This document shows positions 19,996-28,845 of a stretch of 64,000 bases of DNA, one piece after another (position 1 is the stretch's first letter; every line of letters begins with the position of its first letter). The position numbers and the translations under genes are program-made. The notes below the pieces were generated by a model, which saw only the letters and a list, made by a program, of their open reading frames with translations, had not been told where the DNA came from and did no database searches. Source of the stretch: CAZSDW01 sp964605705. GTDB taxonomy: Bacteria > Fidelibacterota > UBA2242. Location: NCBI GenBank assembly GCA_964605705.1, contig CAZSDW010000001.1, positions 62,001 through 126,000 of the forward strand, read 5' to 3'.

Positions 19996-21354
19996 TTATG
20001 GTTGAATTGCTGTCTGCAAAAACGCAGCAAATTTTGATTTTGTAACACTGATATTTTCACATGCTTTCTGAACGGCATTTTCACGTGAACCCAATGCCAT
20101 CCCGTTTCCTTTTGCCACGACGGAAGCAAGCTGTGTATTGGCGTTGGTGTCATTCAGCGACAGGGGCAATTCCAATTCAATAAAATATTGTCTTCCGGCA
20201 GGAGAATCGATGATTCTTTCGCTTTTTAGTATCGCTGTTCCCTGAATCTTTAGATTGGATGTCGGATCATTTCGATATCCATTATTGTTTACCCAGCCGC
20301 CGACAAGCGCCCCCATGTTTTTGTTCGTGTTATCATTTATATCTTTAATCTCAATGGAAAATGACAGATCCGCTGTTACGATAGAGTAATTTACCGTTGC
20401 CTGAATCTTTGAAAGGTCATTTCGGAAAATATCCGGTAGGTTGCTAAGACCGAGCGTAAAGTTGACAGCTCCGGAGCCAGTTGCGCCACCGGTCGGGGTT
20501 GCAATAATATTTACAGAAAGCGTACCCTTATCGGATGATCCGAGCTTGTTGATAGTTTCGCCGTTGGCGTATTTTACGATAACCGGATACCATTTGAGCC
20601 CGATATCATTACCGAAACTATCTTTATAAAAAACCCTTGCAACCACCGGTTCCTTAAGCGGAACTCCCAGCGAAGAAGTTTGATTATTGCCGCTGATGAT
20701 TTTTACATCAATTGCCGCCAGGATCGTTCGAATTTCCGACAGAATACTTGCCACCGATGCGGTATTTTGATCGCCATAAACAGTTCCGGTGAGTGCGGTA
20801 TAAAGTCCGCGCTTGATATAGAAATCGGGAACGATTTTTTGAGCAGATATATAATTGTCGAGCGCGTTGAACAAATTACCTTTCTGGACGAGATCCCGGG
20901 CGCTTTGCAGATACTGGTTTGACTCGGCGATTATTTTATCCATTTCCTGCTGCAATCCAGCCAGGTAATTCTGTTTATTTAATACCGCCAGGACGTAATG
21001 CTTACCCTTAATGTTTTCGGATTCAACGATCTCGATTCCGGCGACAGTTTCCGATACAATGGACTTGGTTTTTGAGGTAACCTCGGAGTGAATGGTGCTG
21101 CGATCGCCAGAACCGATCTCCTGTTCCATGGTTTCCAGTTCGGATTCAATTTTGACCTGAATCTGTTTTGCCACATCAGCGCGCGCCAGCTCAACCGCTT
21201 TGGTTTTATCTTCGGCGATCCCAACACCGAGCAGATAATCCGAATTGGGATATTTTTTATGACTATTACTTTGTGCCCATTTGGGAATTTGAGCGAGAAC
21301 AAAACCGCTGATTATAAGTAAGACGCAGAAAATATATGGGGCTTTTTTAAACAC
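19996..21354 (-). CDS. Exported protein, N-terminal LPP20-like domain plus C-terminal unknown domains
   Basis: Sec signal ending V-L-A-Q. The N-terminal third starts IPKWAQSNSHKKYPNSDYLLGVG and continues with an alanine-rich helix and SETVAGIEIVES, matching the LPP20 module. A tetratricopeptide-like helical hairpin follows (ESNQYLQSARDLVQKGNLFNALDNY). The C-terminal half is beta-rich (PVVARVFYKDSFGNDIGLKWYPV) and unrecognised; the last 40 residues return to an Ala/Lys-rich helix. The repeated start pattern across the three operon proteins suggests duplication. Confidence 0.75.
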   Translation of the reverse strand: MFKKAPYIFCVLLIISGFVLAQIPKWAQSNSHKKYPNSDYLLGVGIAEDKTKAVELARADVAKQIQVKIESELETMEQEIGSGDRSTIHSEVTSKTKSIVSETVAGIEIVESENIKGKHYVLAVLNKQNYLAGLQQEMDKIIAESNQYLQSARDLVQKGNLFNALDNYISAQKIVPDFYIKRGLYTALTGTVYGDQNTASVASILSEIRTILAAIDVKIISGNNQTSSLGVPLKEPVVARVFYKDSFGNDIGLKWYPVIVKYANGETINKLGSSDKGTLSVNIIATPTGGATGSGAVNFTLGLSNLPDIFRNDLSKIQATVNYSIVTADLSFSIEIKDINDNTNKNMGALVGGWVNNNGYRNDPTSNLKIQGTAILKSERIIDSPAGRQYFIELELPLSLNDTNANTQLASVVAKGNGMALGSRENAVQKACENISVTKSKFAAFLQTAIQP

Positions 21355-21363
21355 GGGTCCTCC

Positions 21364-22629
21364 CTATTCTTCTTCAACGGAGAGTAGTAGTAGTTTGCGA
21401 GAGATCGAAACGCGCTTGACGACGCCACTGCCCGGATAGGATTTTTTGATGGCGCGGTAAATATCACTGGCCGCCGCAAATTCGGCTGGATTTACCCAGA
21501 TAGATACATCATATGTATAATCGGCAACCACGTGTTCTTTTACTAGGCAGGGCAGCGCTTTCAGGGCATCTCCCATAGAAAAAATGATTGCTTCGGCTTG
21601 TTCGGCATCGAAGGAATTGTCAACACTGAGAATAATTTTATATTGAATCCCCTGTTTTGTATCCGATTTCCAGTAATTTGTAATTCGGCTGATTACCTTG
21701 TCAACGGCGTCGTTCATTGCCTCTTCTATTAATACGGCGTTTGCTCCAATCCGTTCCTGGCTGTACCCGGTATCGGTTCCCAACAATCTTCCGGTTGTTG
21801 TCTCATAGGCTCGGCAACCAACCACCGCTTTTTTGACGGTGGAGCTGCCCAGCGTGCGGGATTCAATGGTGACATTATAAGAAACGTAAACATCGCTTCC
21901 AATTGAAAGTGCCAATAAATAACTATAGTCATCGCCGGTGCCGCTGAGCGCGTATTGAGTTGCGCTGAGTTCCTGGAGGACTTGCTGTTGTTCGGGGACA
22001 ATAACCGAATATTTTTTCGCTGTCAGATATGACTCAATGACTTCCGCGGCTTTTTTAATGTCAGCATTCTGCCGAAGCAGATCGAGCGGTGCAATATCAC
22101 CGCTAGATTCCGGTATCACCATTATAGTCGGCATACCAACCGATAGAGAAATTTTTGCGGCGGCAGTAATCACCGATTTTTTGACCAGATATTCTTCCAG
22201 CAGGGTCTTGTTAATTTTGAAAGTTTTTTCAATTTTCAGAGTTTTTCCGCCGTCGGTTTTCAGGCGCTTATCATAATAATCTGCCTCCCATGCTATGAAC
22301 TGCCGGATATTTTCGATTGTGTAAAAATCATTTTCCATTTTCTGAAAGGCGATTTTCTCTTCATCGGTTTGAATTAGGGGATCGCTGCCACCGAGCAGAA
22401 CATACCAGACAGCTGTCTTCGCAGCATCTTCATTGGCGCTTTTATCAAGAACGCTGGCATTGGGCTTGCGGTGTTTTTCATCAATTCCCATTCCGGTGGC
22501 TCGTATCAGCAGCTCTGACGGCGAACTACTTTCAATCAGGGTTGCTTCACGAGCCCGTGGAAGATTGGACGCAAGCACAACAGCTGAGAATAAAAACATA
22601 AGGACAAGAATGTATTTCAACGGTTTCAT
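21364..22629 (-). CDS. Exported protein of unknown function (possibly DUF6175-like)
   Basis: Sec signal ending V-L-A-S. The central part has MPTIMVIPE, then LALSIGSDVYVSYNVTIES and CRAYETTTGRLLGTDTGYS, and EAMNDAVDKVISRI, an arrangement that resembles CsgG/FlgT-type periplasmic assembly domains and, from memory, Bacteroidetes proteins labelled DUF6175. That assignment could not be checked. Its start overlaps the stop of the upstream gene by four bases (ATGA), so the two are co-translated. It probably works with the LPP20 proteins in the envelope. Confidence 0.7.
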   Translation of the reverse strand: MKPLKYILVLMFLFSAVVLASNLPRAREATLIESSSPSELLIRATGMGIDEKHRKPNASVLDKSANEDAAKTAVWYVLLGGSDPLIQTDEEKIAFQKMENDFYTIENIRQFIAWEADYYDKRLKTDGGKTLKIEKTFKINKTLLEEYLVKKSVITAAAKISLSVGMPTIMVIPESSGDIAPLDLLRQNADIKKAAEVIESYLTAKKYSVIVPEQQQVLQELSATQYALSGTGDDYSYLLALSIGSDVYVSYNVTIESRTLGSSTVKKAVVGCRAYETTTGRLLGTDTGYSQERIGANAVLIEEAMNDAVDKVISRITNYWKSDTKQGIQYKIILSVDNSFDAEQAEAIIFSMGDALKALPCLVKEHVVADYTYDVSIWVNPAEFAAASDIYRAIKKSYPGSGVVKRVSISRKLLLLSVEEE

Positions 22630-24389
22630 TTGGGGACCTCTATGTTTTTCATCTGGTTCTGAACAATCGCCACGGGATTAAACGGCAGAGATGGCGGCGA
22701 AAAATGAATATAAATTCCAATTGTTGGACTGTAACTGTAAAACTTGGGTGCAACCCAGCCGGTTTCATTTTCAATATCGATTTCGTCGTCATCATATTTT
22801 ACAGTCCAGATATCGAGGGGTGGAAACGCCTGAACCCCCGCGAAAACACCGACGTTCCAGTCGATATTTACGGCGTATTCAAGCCCAACATCCAGCTTGA
22901 CACCAAAGGTGTAATTTGAAATTGTGACCTTTTCACCATTGTAATAATCATTCCCGCGATTTTTTGAAATATATGTAATTTGTGTTCCAAGCGATGCTTC
23001 GCCATGAATTGCAAAGGGACCGAGATAGTACCGTTTGAGATATCCAATATATCCATAATAAAGACCGGCGACCCAATTTTGGGTTGGTATAAGATCGCGC
23101 CAATGCCAATTTTCATCCCAATAAGCAAAATCAAAGATGGTACTTTTCACCGGCACGGCACTCGCGGTACCACCAAAGACCAGGAAGCTTTGGCGCTTTT
23201 TTGTCAGGTTTGCAATGTTCCACTGGAAGTTCATGTCAAGTCCGAGGGAACCTCCTTCGTAATTATCAAAATAAACAACAAAACCCTCGTCGGAGTTCAT
23301 CATAAATCCTTCTTCGACATTGATGTTAAACCAGCGCGGTCTGAAAGCAATATCGATTCCTAATCTGGGGTGTTCAATGACCATCATTCCTCGTGACCAA
23401 TCGCCTTTTTTGATGGCGACAGCCTGCGATAGTTGTCCACCGGAATTGAGATTATCTGAGACTGTGCTTACGCGCACAAAACCGGATTTTTCAAACCGGA
23501 TTTTGCCATGAACGTTTTCTGTCCATTCACCGACGAAAAACGGATCGTCCAGCCGTATCCCCTCCGCATTACCCAGTGGAAAACCAATTCTTCGGCGTTG
23601 AATTTCAGCAATCGGTGCGCTCAATTTGAACATGTCCAGCTCGCGGGTCTTGATCTCAAGGTTCATCGCCAGTGTATTAGCAGCGCCCCAGAAAGCATAT
23701 TCTTTCGGGGAGGCTTTTTGTCCATCAATCTGATAATTTTCCTCGGTGTCGGCACTGGAATAGGCGTCGGACGTCAATTTTGTAATTTTTTCAACGATCG
23801 GTTCATCTCCCGGTATAATATGGTACCAGAGCAGACCACCCGAAAGATTGACGGTGATTTCTTTACTGTCCTTTTCTTTCTTCGCGCTGAGGTTGCTGAT
23901 AAATGGGATATACAGAAACGAGGAATTCATCACCTGTTCAAGCTGCTCGGCTGTGATGCCGGCGTCTTTTGCTTTAAGGGCGATAAAAGAATTTTTCTGT
24001 GTTTCGGTAACCAATTGCTGGGCACGCATTTCCTTTTGAATATCAAGGATCTTGATGATTTCCGGGACAATCGTTGAATTGATCAGTGATGTCAATTCGT
24101 CGTCGGAAATATTCCCGCTTTTCGCCAGGCGATTGGTGAAAGATGATTGGATCCGATCGGGCAGCGGATTATAGTCGAAGCGGGCGATTTGAATGCCCTG
24201 ATTAATAGCGCCGGTGTATAATTGCTGTTCTCTTGGGCTAGTTTTAAAATCACCGGTTGCCAGGAGGGCGGTTGTGTAAGAGATGGATTTGCGCGTGTAT
24301 CCCTGAGTGCTTTGGGCGTGTCCGCTGATTGCGAAGAAACAGACCGGAAAAGCAATCAGTGCGAGATAGGATGTCTGCTTATACTTCAT
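22626..24389 (-). CDS. Exported beta-barrel-like envelope protein, first gene of LPP20 operon
   Basis: The start was placed at the ATG at 24387-24389 because a clear Sec signal (MKYKQTSYLALIAFPVCFFA, ending G-H-A-Q) begins there, preceded by AAAAGGTGAT. An upstream in-frame start would add 27 residues before the signal. The first 280 residues are helical. The C-terminal half has alternating hydrophobic/aromatic strands (GGSLGLDMNFQWNIANL, VAGLYYGYIGYLKRYYLG, YNFG-like repeats) typical of an outer-membrane barrel. No family was recognised. Confidence 0.72.
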   Translation of the reverse strand: MKYKQTSYLALIAFPVCFFAISGHAQSTQGYTRKSISYTTALLATGDFKTSPREQQLYTGAINQGIQIARFDYNPLPDRIQSSFTNRLAKSGNISDDELTSLINSTIVPEIIKILDIQKEMRAQQLVTETQKNSFIALKAKDAGITAEQLEQVMNSSFLYIPFISNLSAKKEKDSKEITVNLSGGLLWYHIIPGDEPIVEKITKLTSDAYSSADTEENYQIDGQKASPKEYAFWGAANTLAMNLEIKTRELDMFKLSAPIAEIQRRRIGFPLGNAEGIRLDDPFFVGEWTENVHGKIRFEKSGFVRVSTVSDNLNSGGQLSQAVAIKKGDWSRGMMVIEHPRLGIDIAFRPRWFNINVEEGFMMNSDEGFVVYFDNYEGGSLGLDMNFQWNIANLTKKRQSFLVFGGTASAVPVKSTIFDFAYWDENWHWRDLIPTQNWVAGLYYGYIGYLKRYYLGPFAIHGEASLGTQITYISKNRGNDYYNGEKVTISNYTFGVKLDVGLEYAVNIDWNVGVFAGVQAFPPLDIWTVKYDDDEIDIENETGWVAPKFYSYSPTIGIYIHFSPPSLPFNPVAIVQNQMKNIEVPK

Positions 24390-24560
24390 ATCACCTTTTG
24401 TACAATTTTTCCTATATCCGTTATCGGTTATGTGTAGTCCAAATTTCGATATGCAGGTTTTAGATGTCAACCCTTTTCTTTTTGATGTCTCGACTGAATA
24501 TAAATATTGACATTATGTGATTTGGCGCATAATATTCTATGGAAATATTATAGGTTTATA
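24390..24560. other. Divergent promoter region between LPP20 operon and lamin-tail gene
   Basis: This 171-bp spacer holds the only regulatory DNA for two long divergent units. The plus promoter is described separately. On the minus strand an exact TTGACA reads from 24470 to 24465, but the hexamer 17 bases further (GAAATT) matches the -10 consensus at only three of six positions, so the minus promoter is less certain. Confidence 0.45.
24507..24535 (+). promoter_or_regulatory. Strong sigma70-type promoter of the lamin-tail gene
   Basis: TTGACA and TAATAT are separated by exactly 17 bases. The -35 is a perfect match and the -10 matches at four of six positions. The predicted transcript would start near 24542, so the TTG at 24507 cannot be the gene's start codon; it is the -35 box. 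Confidence 0.65.
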
Positions 24561-27500
24561 TTGTTGAAGTTTCTTAATCCCGACAAGCTCCTTCCTTTTT
24601 TCATTTTATTCGTCGCCAACGGTGTTATGTTCGCCCAATCCGTCACTATAAATGAGGTTATGTTTGATGCCATTGGAATTGATGATTATGATGAGTTTAT
24701 CGAGATAGTCAATATCGGAGATGCATCAATAGACCTGCAAGGTTTTTATCTGGAGATAAATGGTTATGTCGATTCGATTGATTTTAAAGATGATAGCACA
24801 AGCCTGGAATCCGGCGCCTATGCTTTGATCTTTGACCAGGGCTATCAACAATCAGGCACCTATGAGGGTCTCATACCCGCAACAGCATTGCGTTGTACAA
24901 TTCATGATAACTATTTTGGGACAAGTGGTTTGAAGAATTCTGTCCCCAATATAGTCCTGCTTTTAAATTCTGATGGTGATACGCTATCGGCTGCTACAAC
25001 GAGTCCCGACCAGGACGCGGGTTATTCAGATGAAAAGATCGATGTTTTTGGCGATAACGATCAAACAAACTGGGGAAATGCAATTTCTTTATATGGTACA
25101 CCGGGATATGAAAACAGTATCGCAATGAAAGATTCTGACCTGGCAATTACCGATTTTCGAAGGCTCAATGAGGATATTTTCCCAATCCCCGGAACACCGG
25201 TTGAATTTATATTAAAGATTCAAAACCTGGGGCGAAACATCATTGAAAACGCCGATGTCGTTTTTGGCATTGATCAGAACCAGGACTCAATGCTTCATTA
25301 TAGCGAAATCCTATATAATGATATCTTGACAATCAGCCCGCTGGATTCGGTTGTGTTGTACCCGACCCTTCCGATGATTAGATCAGGCAGCCACGAAATA
25401 ATGTCGGCAATTCTTTTAGAAGATGAAATGCCGGAAAATAATGATTTACGATATACTTTGTGGGTGCCGTATGAAAAGGGCGCGGTTCTAATCAATGAGT
25501 TTATGTATGCACCAAAATCTGACCATGGCGGCGAATGGATCGAACTTCTGAATATTTCACCAGATACAATAGACCTTGCCCACTGGAAAATTTGTGATGA
25601 GGCATCAGGAATCGCCGGAGCCGTAATTACTTCGTCCAGAAGCCTGGTTGCCCCGAATTCGTTGGTTGTTTTGTCGTCGGACGCGACCTTGGAAAATTTC
25701 TGGGAAATAGAGGACGTGCACATCGTTTGTGAAAAAAAACTCCCGTCGCTGAATGATACTGGAGATTCGATTATTGTACGGGACTTATGTGGAGTAGCAA
25801 TAGATTCTTTAAAGTATTCGAGCGCTTGGGGCAAGCAGACGGGCGTGGCGTTGGAGCGAATTGACCCCCATGGGGACAGCAATCTTTCTGATAACTGGGC
25901 GCTTTCGGCTGACACTTCCGGCGGAACTCCGGGACGACAAAATAGCTGTAAGGTAAAAAGTTATGATATTTCTCTTGATGAACTGGAAATTTTGTCGGAA
26001 AACATTTTCAATGGCGATTACTTTGAAACATCTTTTAGATTAATGAATAAAGGCATTGAAAATGTAAGCACCTATTCTATCCGCTTCCGGATAGAAAATC
26101 AGGATTCGATAGAAAACAGCCCGGCAGTTTTGGATTCTGTGGTTAATTATTCCATAACTCTAATGCCGGGAGAATTTTCTATAAGGACGGTTGATTTTCA
26201 TTCTGTCTCCGGTGGGGCTTATACCCTGTTTGCAACGGTTGTATTTGAGGAAGATGAAAACCTACAAAATAACAGTGATAGTTGTGATCTCGTAATTGGA
26301 TACCCCGTCCACTCAATTATTATAAATGAAGTTATGAACATACCCGAGACAGGTGAATCCGAGTGGTTTGAGATATATAATCCGGTGGATTTCCCGGTTG
26401 ACCTGAATCGATGGCGGTTTCGGGACGCGAATGGGACTTGGAAGTATCTGATAACACAACCGAAAATTTTGGAACCCAATGATTTTTGTATCATTGCCGC
26501 CAGCCGGGATTTTCTACAGGCGTATCCGGCATTTGATGGTCCTATGATAATACCACAGAAATTTCCAATTTTGAATAACAGCTCCGATTCCCTGTTTTTA
26601 GTCGATGCAACCGGGCACTCGATTGAAACGGTGTATTTTCGACAGGACTGGGGCGGGGGAACCGGCATTAGTATTGAGCGCAGAGATCCCAATGCTCCAG
26701 CACAGACGGAGAATAACTGGGGCAGCTCGACAGATCCGGCGGGTGCAACTCCGGGAGCAATAAATTCCATTCTGAAATATCAGCGCGACCTTTCGATTAT
26801 TCCCACCAGCTTCAGGTTTGTCGATTCAACAGTGTCGTTAATTCGTCCGGTAAAGTTTATGATTGAGGTCAAAAATAATGGCAGCATCAAATCCGGAAAA
26901 TTTTCGCTGGAAATATACTATGATCGTGATCGAAGCGAAAGCGTTACTCCGGATGAAATTGTCTGGAGCCTGCACAGTATTCCGGCACTTTTACCCGATT
27001 CTGTCATTTTTCTTGATGGCGAATTCTATTCGGAGACATCGGGTCGATGTAGATATATCGCCATGGTGGCGATGACTGAAGATGAGAATATTTTTGATAA
27101 TACCGCGTGCCGGGATTTACTGGTTGCGTATCCGAAAGGCTCGTTACTTTTCAATGAATTTCTGGCATATCCCAGGGCGGAACAGACGGAATTTTGTGAA
27201 ATTGTCAATGTCAGCAGCGGAAATATCAATTTCGGCGAATGGCGATTTTCCAATAGCCGCAGCACAGCAATGATTTTACAAACTCGCGATTTGAATATTT
27301 CCCCGGGAGAATATATTGTTTTGGCAAAAGACAGCAGTTTTTTCGAGAAATTTCCCACGGTGACGGGCAAAACAATCATACCGGAAAAATGTCCCGGATT
27401 AAATAATTCTATCGACAAAATTATTCTTAAAGATTTGACCGGTACGGTAATAGATTCTCTGGCTTTTGATGACAGCTGGAATGTAATGTCCGGAGTATCT

Positions 27501-28751
27501 CTCGAGAAAAAGCTGCCGGTTTACCAGAGCCATAATGTTTTTAACTGGTTTTTATCGACCGACCCGACTGGTGCAACACCGGGACGTAAAAACTCAGTAA
27601 TGCCGCTCGCATATGATATTCAGCTGGATTCAGTGGTGGTATTTCCCGAAACCGGATCGTCCGCCACGGAATTTCAAGCCCGATGCTGGTTTACGAATGT
27701 CGGATTAAATAAAAGTTCACCCGCAGAACTGGCGATTATTCAAAAAAGTCTAAGCGGGTCCCAAACAATCAAATCTGTAGCAATAAAGTCTTTGGAAGTT
27801 GGTGAAAGCGATTCTATTCTAATTAATTTTGGCAAATTCAATTCTGGTTATTACCACCTGGCGCTTGTCGCTCTTTGGGAATATGATTCAAATAGAATGA
27901 ATGACACTCTTAATTTTTCAATTAGAGTTGCTTTTGAAAAAGGAGCCCTGCTCTTATCTGAGTTTATGGCGAGTCCATTGATCGTTAAAACAACGGGAGG
28001 TTCTATCGCGGAGTATATCGAGATATACAATCCCAACGACGAAACATTACTGGAAGCCTGGTCGATCTGCGATGAAAACACCGGCGCTCCGGTGAAGATA
28101 TTCACAGAGAAAGCCGTCGGTCAGGGCGGGTTTTTCGTGATTGCAAACGATTCCACAATATTTCAATATGATCAGGTTTTACCCGAAAATACAATTGTAT
28201 TACCACACTTTCCTTCGTTGGGCAATACTGAGGACGGCATCTATTTAATCGGTCCCGCGGGCACCATTGTTGATAGTTTGAAATATGATTCCGGCTGGTC
28301 GATAACGCAGAATAAATCAATGGAAAGGGTATATTATACGAATCCCAACCTGATGAATAATTGGCGACTGTCAACCGCGGCGGCGGGAGGAACGCCGGGA
28401 TATAAGAACAGCGTTGCCATTACAGATGAATCTGTGAAACCCGGTATAAAAGTAACGCCCAATCCATTTTCGCCGAATGGTGATGGAATTGATGAACAGG
28501 TGGCAATCCAGTTCCTTTTGCCCTTTCCCAGTGCAAATGTCAATATGCAGATTTACGATATGATGGGACGATTGATTTTTGAGCCAGCCAAAAACCTTCC
28601 GTCATCTTCCGAAGGAGCAGTCTATTGGGACGGATCGAGTATTCATGGCAACCGCGCCCGGATCGGGATGTATGTGGTACGTTGTTCGGCAACCGATGCG
28701 ACAAGTGATAAAACTGTTGGCTATATCACAACCGTTGTTCTGGCACGATGA
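24561..28751 (+). CDS. Giant exported protein with five lamin-tail domains and a FlgD/sorting-like C-terminus
   Basis: About 1396 residues. The start is taken as TTG 24561 (or 24564), giving a Sec signal (KLLPFFILFVANGVMFAQ). Five lamin-tail domains begin at about 24642, 25477, 26307, 27135 and 27940 (each with xINEFM/xINEVM and E-[WFY]-x-E-[LI]-x-N), every 270-280 residues. Each ends in NW, then G[AG/T]TPGxxNS. CARDB-like Ig domains (DLAITDFRRLNEDI, VEFILKIQNLG) lie between them. The C-terminus (VTPNPFSPNGDGIDE, IYDMMGRLIF, GMYVVR) is the FlgD-Ig/type IX sorting-like domain. Likely a surface adhesin or matrix protein; the function is inferred. Confidence 0.85.
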   Translation: MLKFLNPDKLLPFFILFVANGVMFAQSVTINEVMFDAIGIDDYDEFIEIVNIGDASIDLQGFYLEINGYVDSIDFKDDSTSLESGAYALIFDQGYQQSGTYEGLIPATALRCTIHDNYFGTSGLKNSVPNIVLLLNSDGDTLSAATTSPDQDAGYSDEKIDVFGDNDQTNWGNAISLYGTPGYENSIAMKDSDLAITDFRRLNEDIFPIPGTPVEFILKIQNLGRNIIENADVVFGIDQNQDSMLHYSEILYNDILTISPLDSVVLYPTLPMIRSGSHEIMSAILLEDEMPENNDLRYTLWVPYEKGAVLINEFMYAPKSDHGGEWIELLNISPDTIDLAHWKICDEASGIAGAVITSSRSLVAPNSLVVLSSDATLENFWEIEDVHIVCEKKLPSLNDTGDSIIVRDLCGVAIDSLKYSSAWGKQTGVALERIDPHGDSNLSDNWALSADTSGGTPGRQNSCKVKSYDISLDELEILSENIFNGDYFETSFRLMNKGIENVSTYSIRFRIENQDSIENSPAVLDSVVNYSITLMPGEFSIRTVDFHSVSGGAYTLFATVVFEEDENLQNNSDSCDLVIGYPVHSIIINEVMNIPETGESEWFEIYNPVDFPVDLNRWRFRDANGTWKYLITQPKILEPNDFCIIAASRDFLQAYPAFDGPMIIPQKFPILNNSSDSLFLVDATGHSIETVYFRQDWGGGTGISIERRDPNAPAQTENNWGSSTDPAGATPGAINSILKYQRDLSIIPTSFRFVDSTVSLIRPVKFMIEVKNNGSIKSGKFSLEIYYDRDRSESVTPDEIVWSLHSIPALLPDSVIFLDGEFYSETSGRCRYIAMVAMTEDENIFDNTACRDLLVAYPKGSLLFNEFLAYPRAEQTEFCEIVNVSSGNINFGEWRFSNSRSTAMILQTRDLNISPGEYIVLAKDSSFFEKFPTVTGKTIIPEKCPGLNNSIDKIILKDLTGTVIDSLAFDDSWNVMSGVSLEKKLPVYQSHNVFNWFLSTDPTGATPGRKNSVMPLAYDIQLDSVVVFPETGSSATEFQARCWFTNVGLNKSSPAELAIIQKSLSGSQTIKSVAIKSLEVGESDSILINFGKFNSGYYHLALVALWEYDSNRMNDTLNFSIRVAFEKGALLLSEFMASPLIVKTTGGSIAEYIEIYNPNDETLLEAWSICDENTGAPVKIFTEKAVGQGGFFVIANDSTIFQYDQVLPENTIVLPHFPSLGNTEDGIYLIGPAGTIVDSLKYDSGWSITQNKSMERVYYTNPNLMNNWRLSTAAAGGTPGYKNSVAITDESVKPGIKVTPNPFSPNGDGIDEQVAIQFLLPFPSANVNMQIYDMMGRLIFEPAKNLPSSSEGAVYWDGSSIHGNRARIGMYVVRCSATDATSDKTVGYITTVVLAR

Positions 28752-28766
28752 ATATGCTAAAATGAC

Positions 28767-28795
28767 TTGATTTTATTATTCTGCATGTGTAACAT
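28767..28795 (+). promoter_or_regulatory. Possible promoter of the DUF6588-like gene
   Basis: TTGATT, 17 bases, TAACAT. Each box matches its consensus at four of six positions. It lies 50 bases before the next ATG and after the lamin-tail stop, so it could give that gene its own transcript. Confidence 0.3.
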
Positions 28796-28845
28796 ATTCG
28801 AAATGTTGTAATCTTAAAGAAAAACATCTTTTAAGGGAGGATAAA

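Noticed and set aside
23508..24077. A 189-codon plus-strand frame inside the first LPP20-operon gene
   Set aside because: No ribosome site or motif, and the minus-strand protein has a signal peptide and a continuous frame.
24507..24560. TTG 24507 as the start of the lamin-tail gene
   Set aside because: This TTG is the -35 box of a well-formed promoter whose transcript begins about 35 bases later, and the residues before 24561 are not part of a signal peptide.
25298..25915. A 205-codon minus-strand frame in the lamin-tail gene
   Set aside because: It is antisense to the well-supported repeat structure, with no independent signal.
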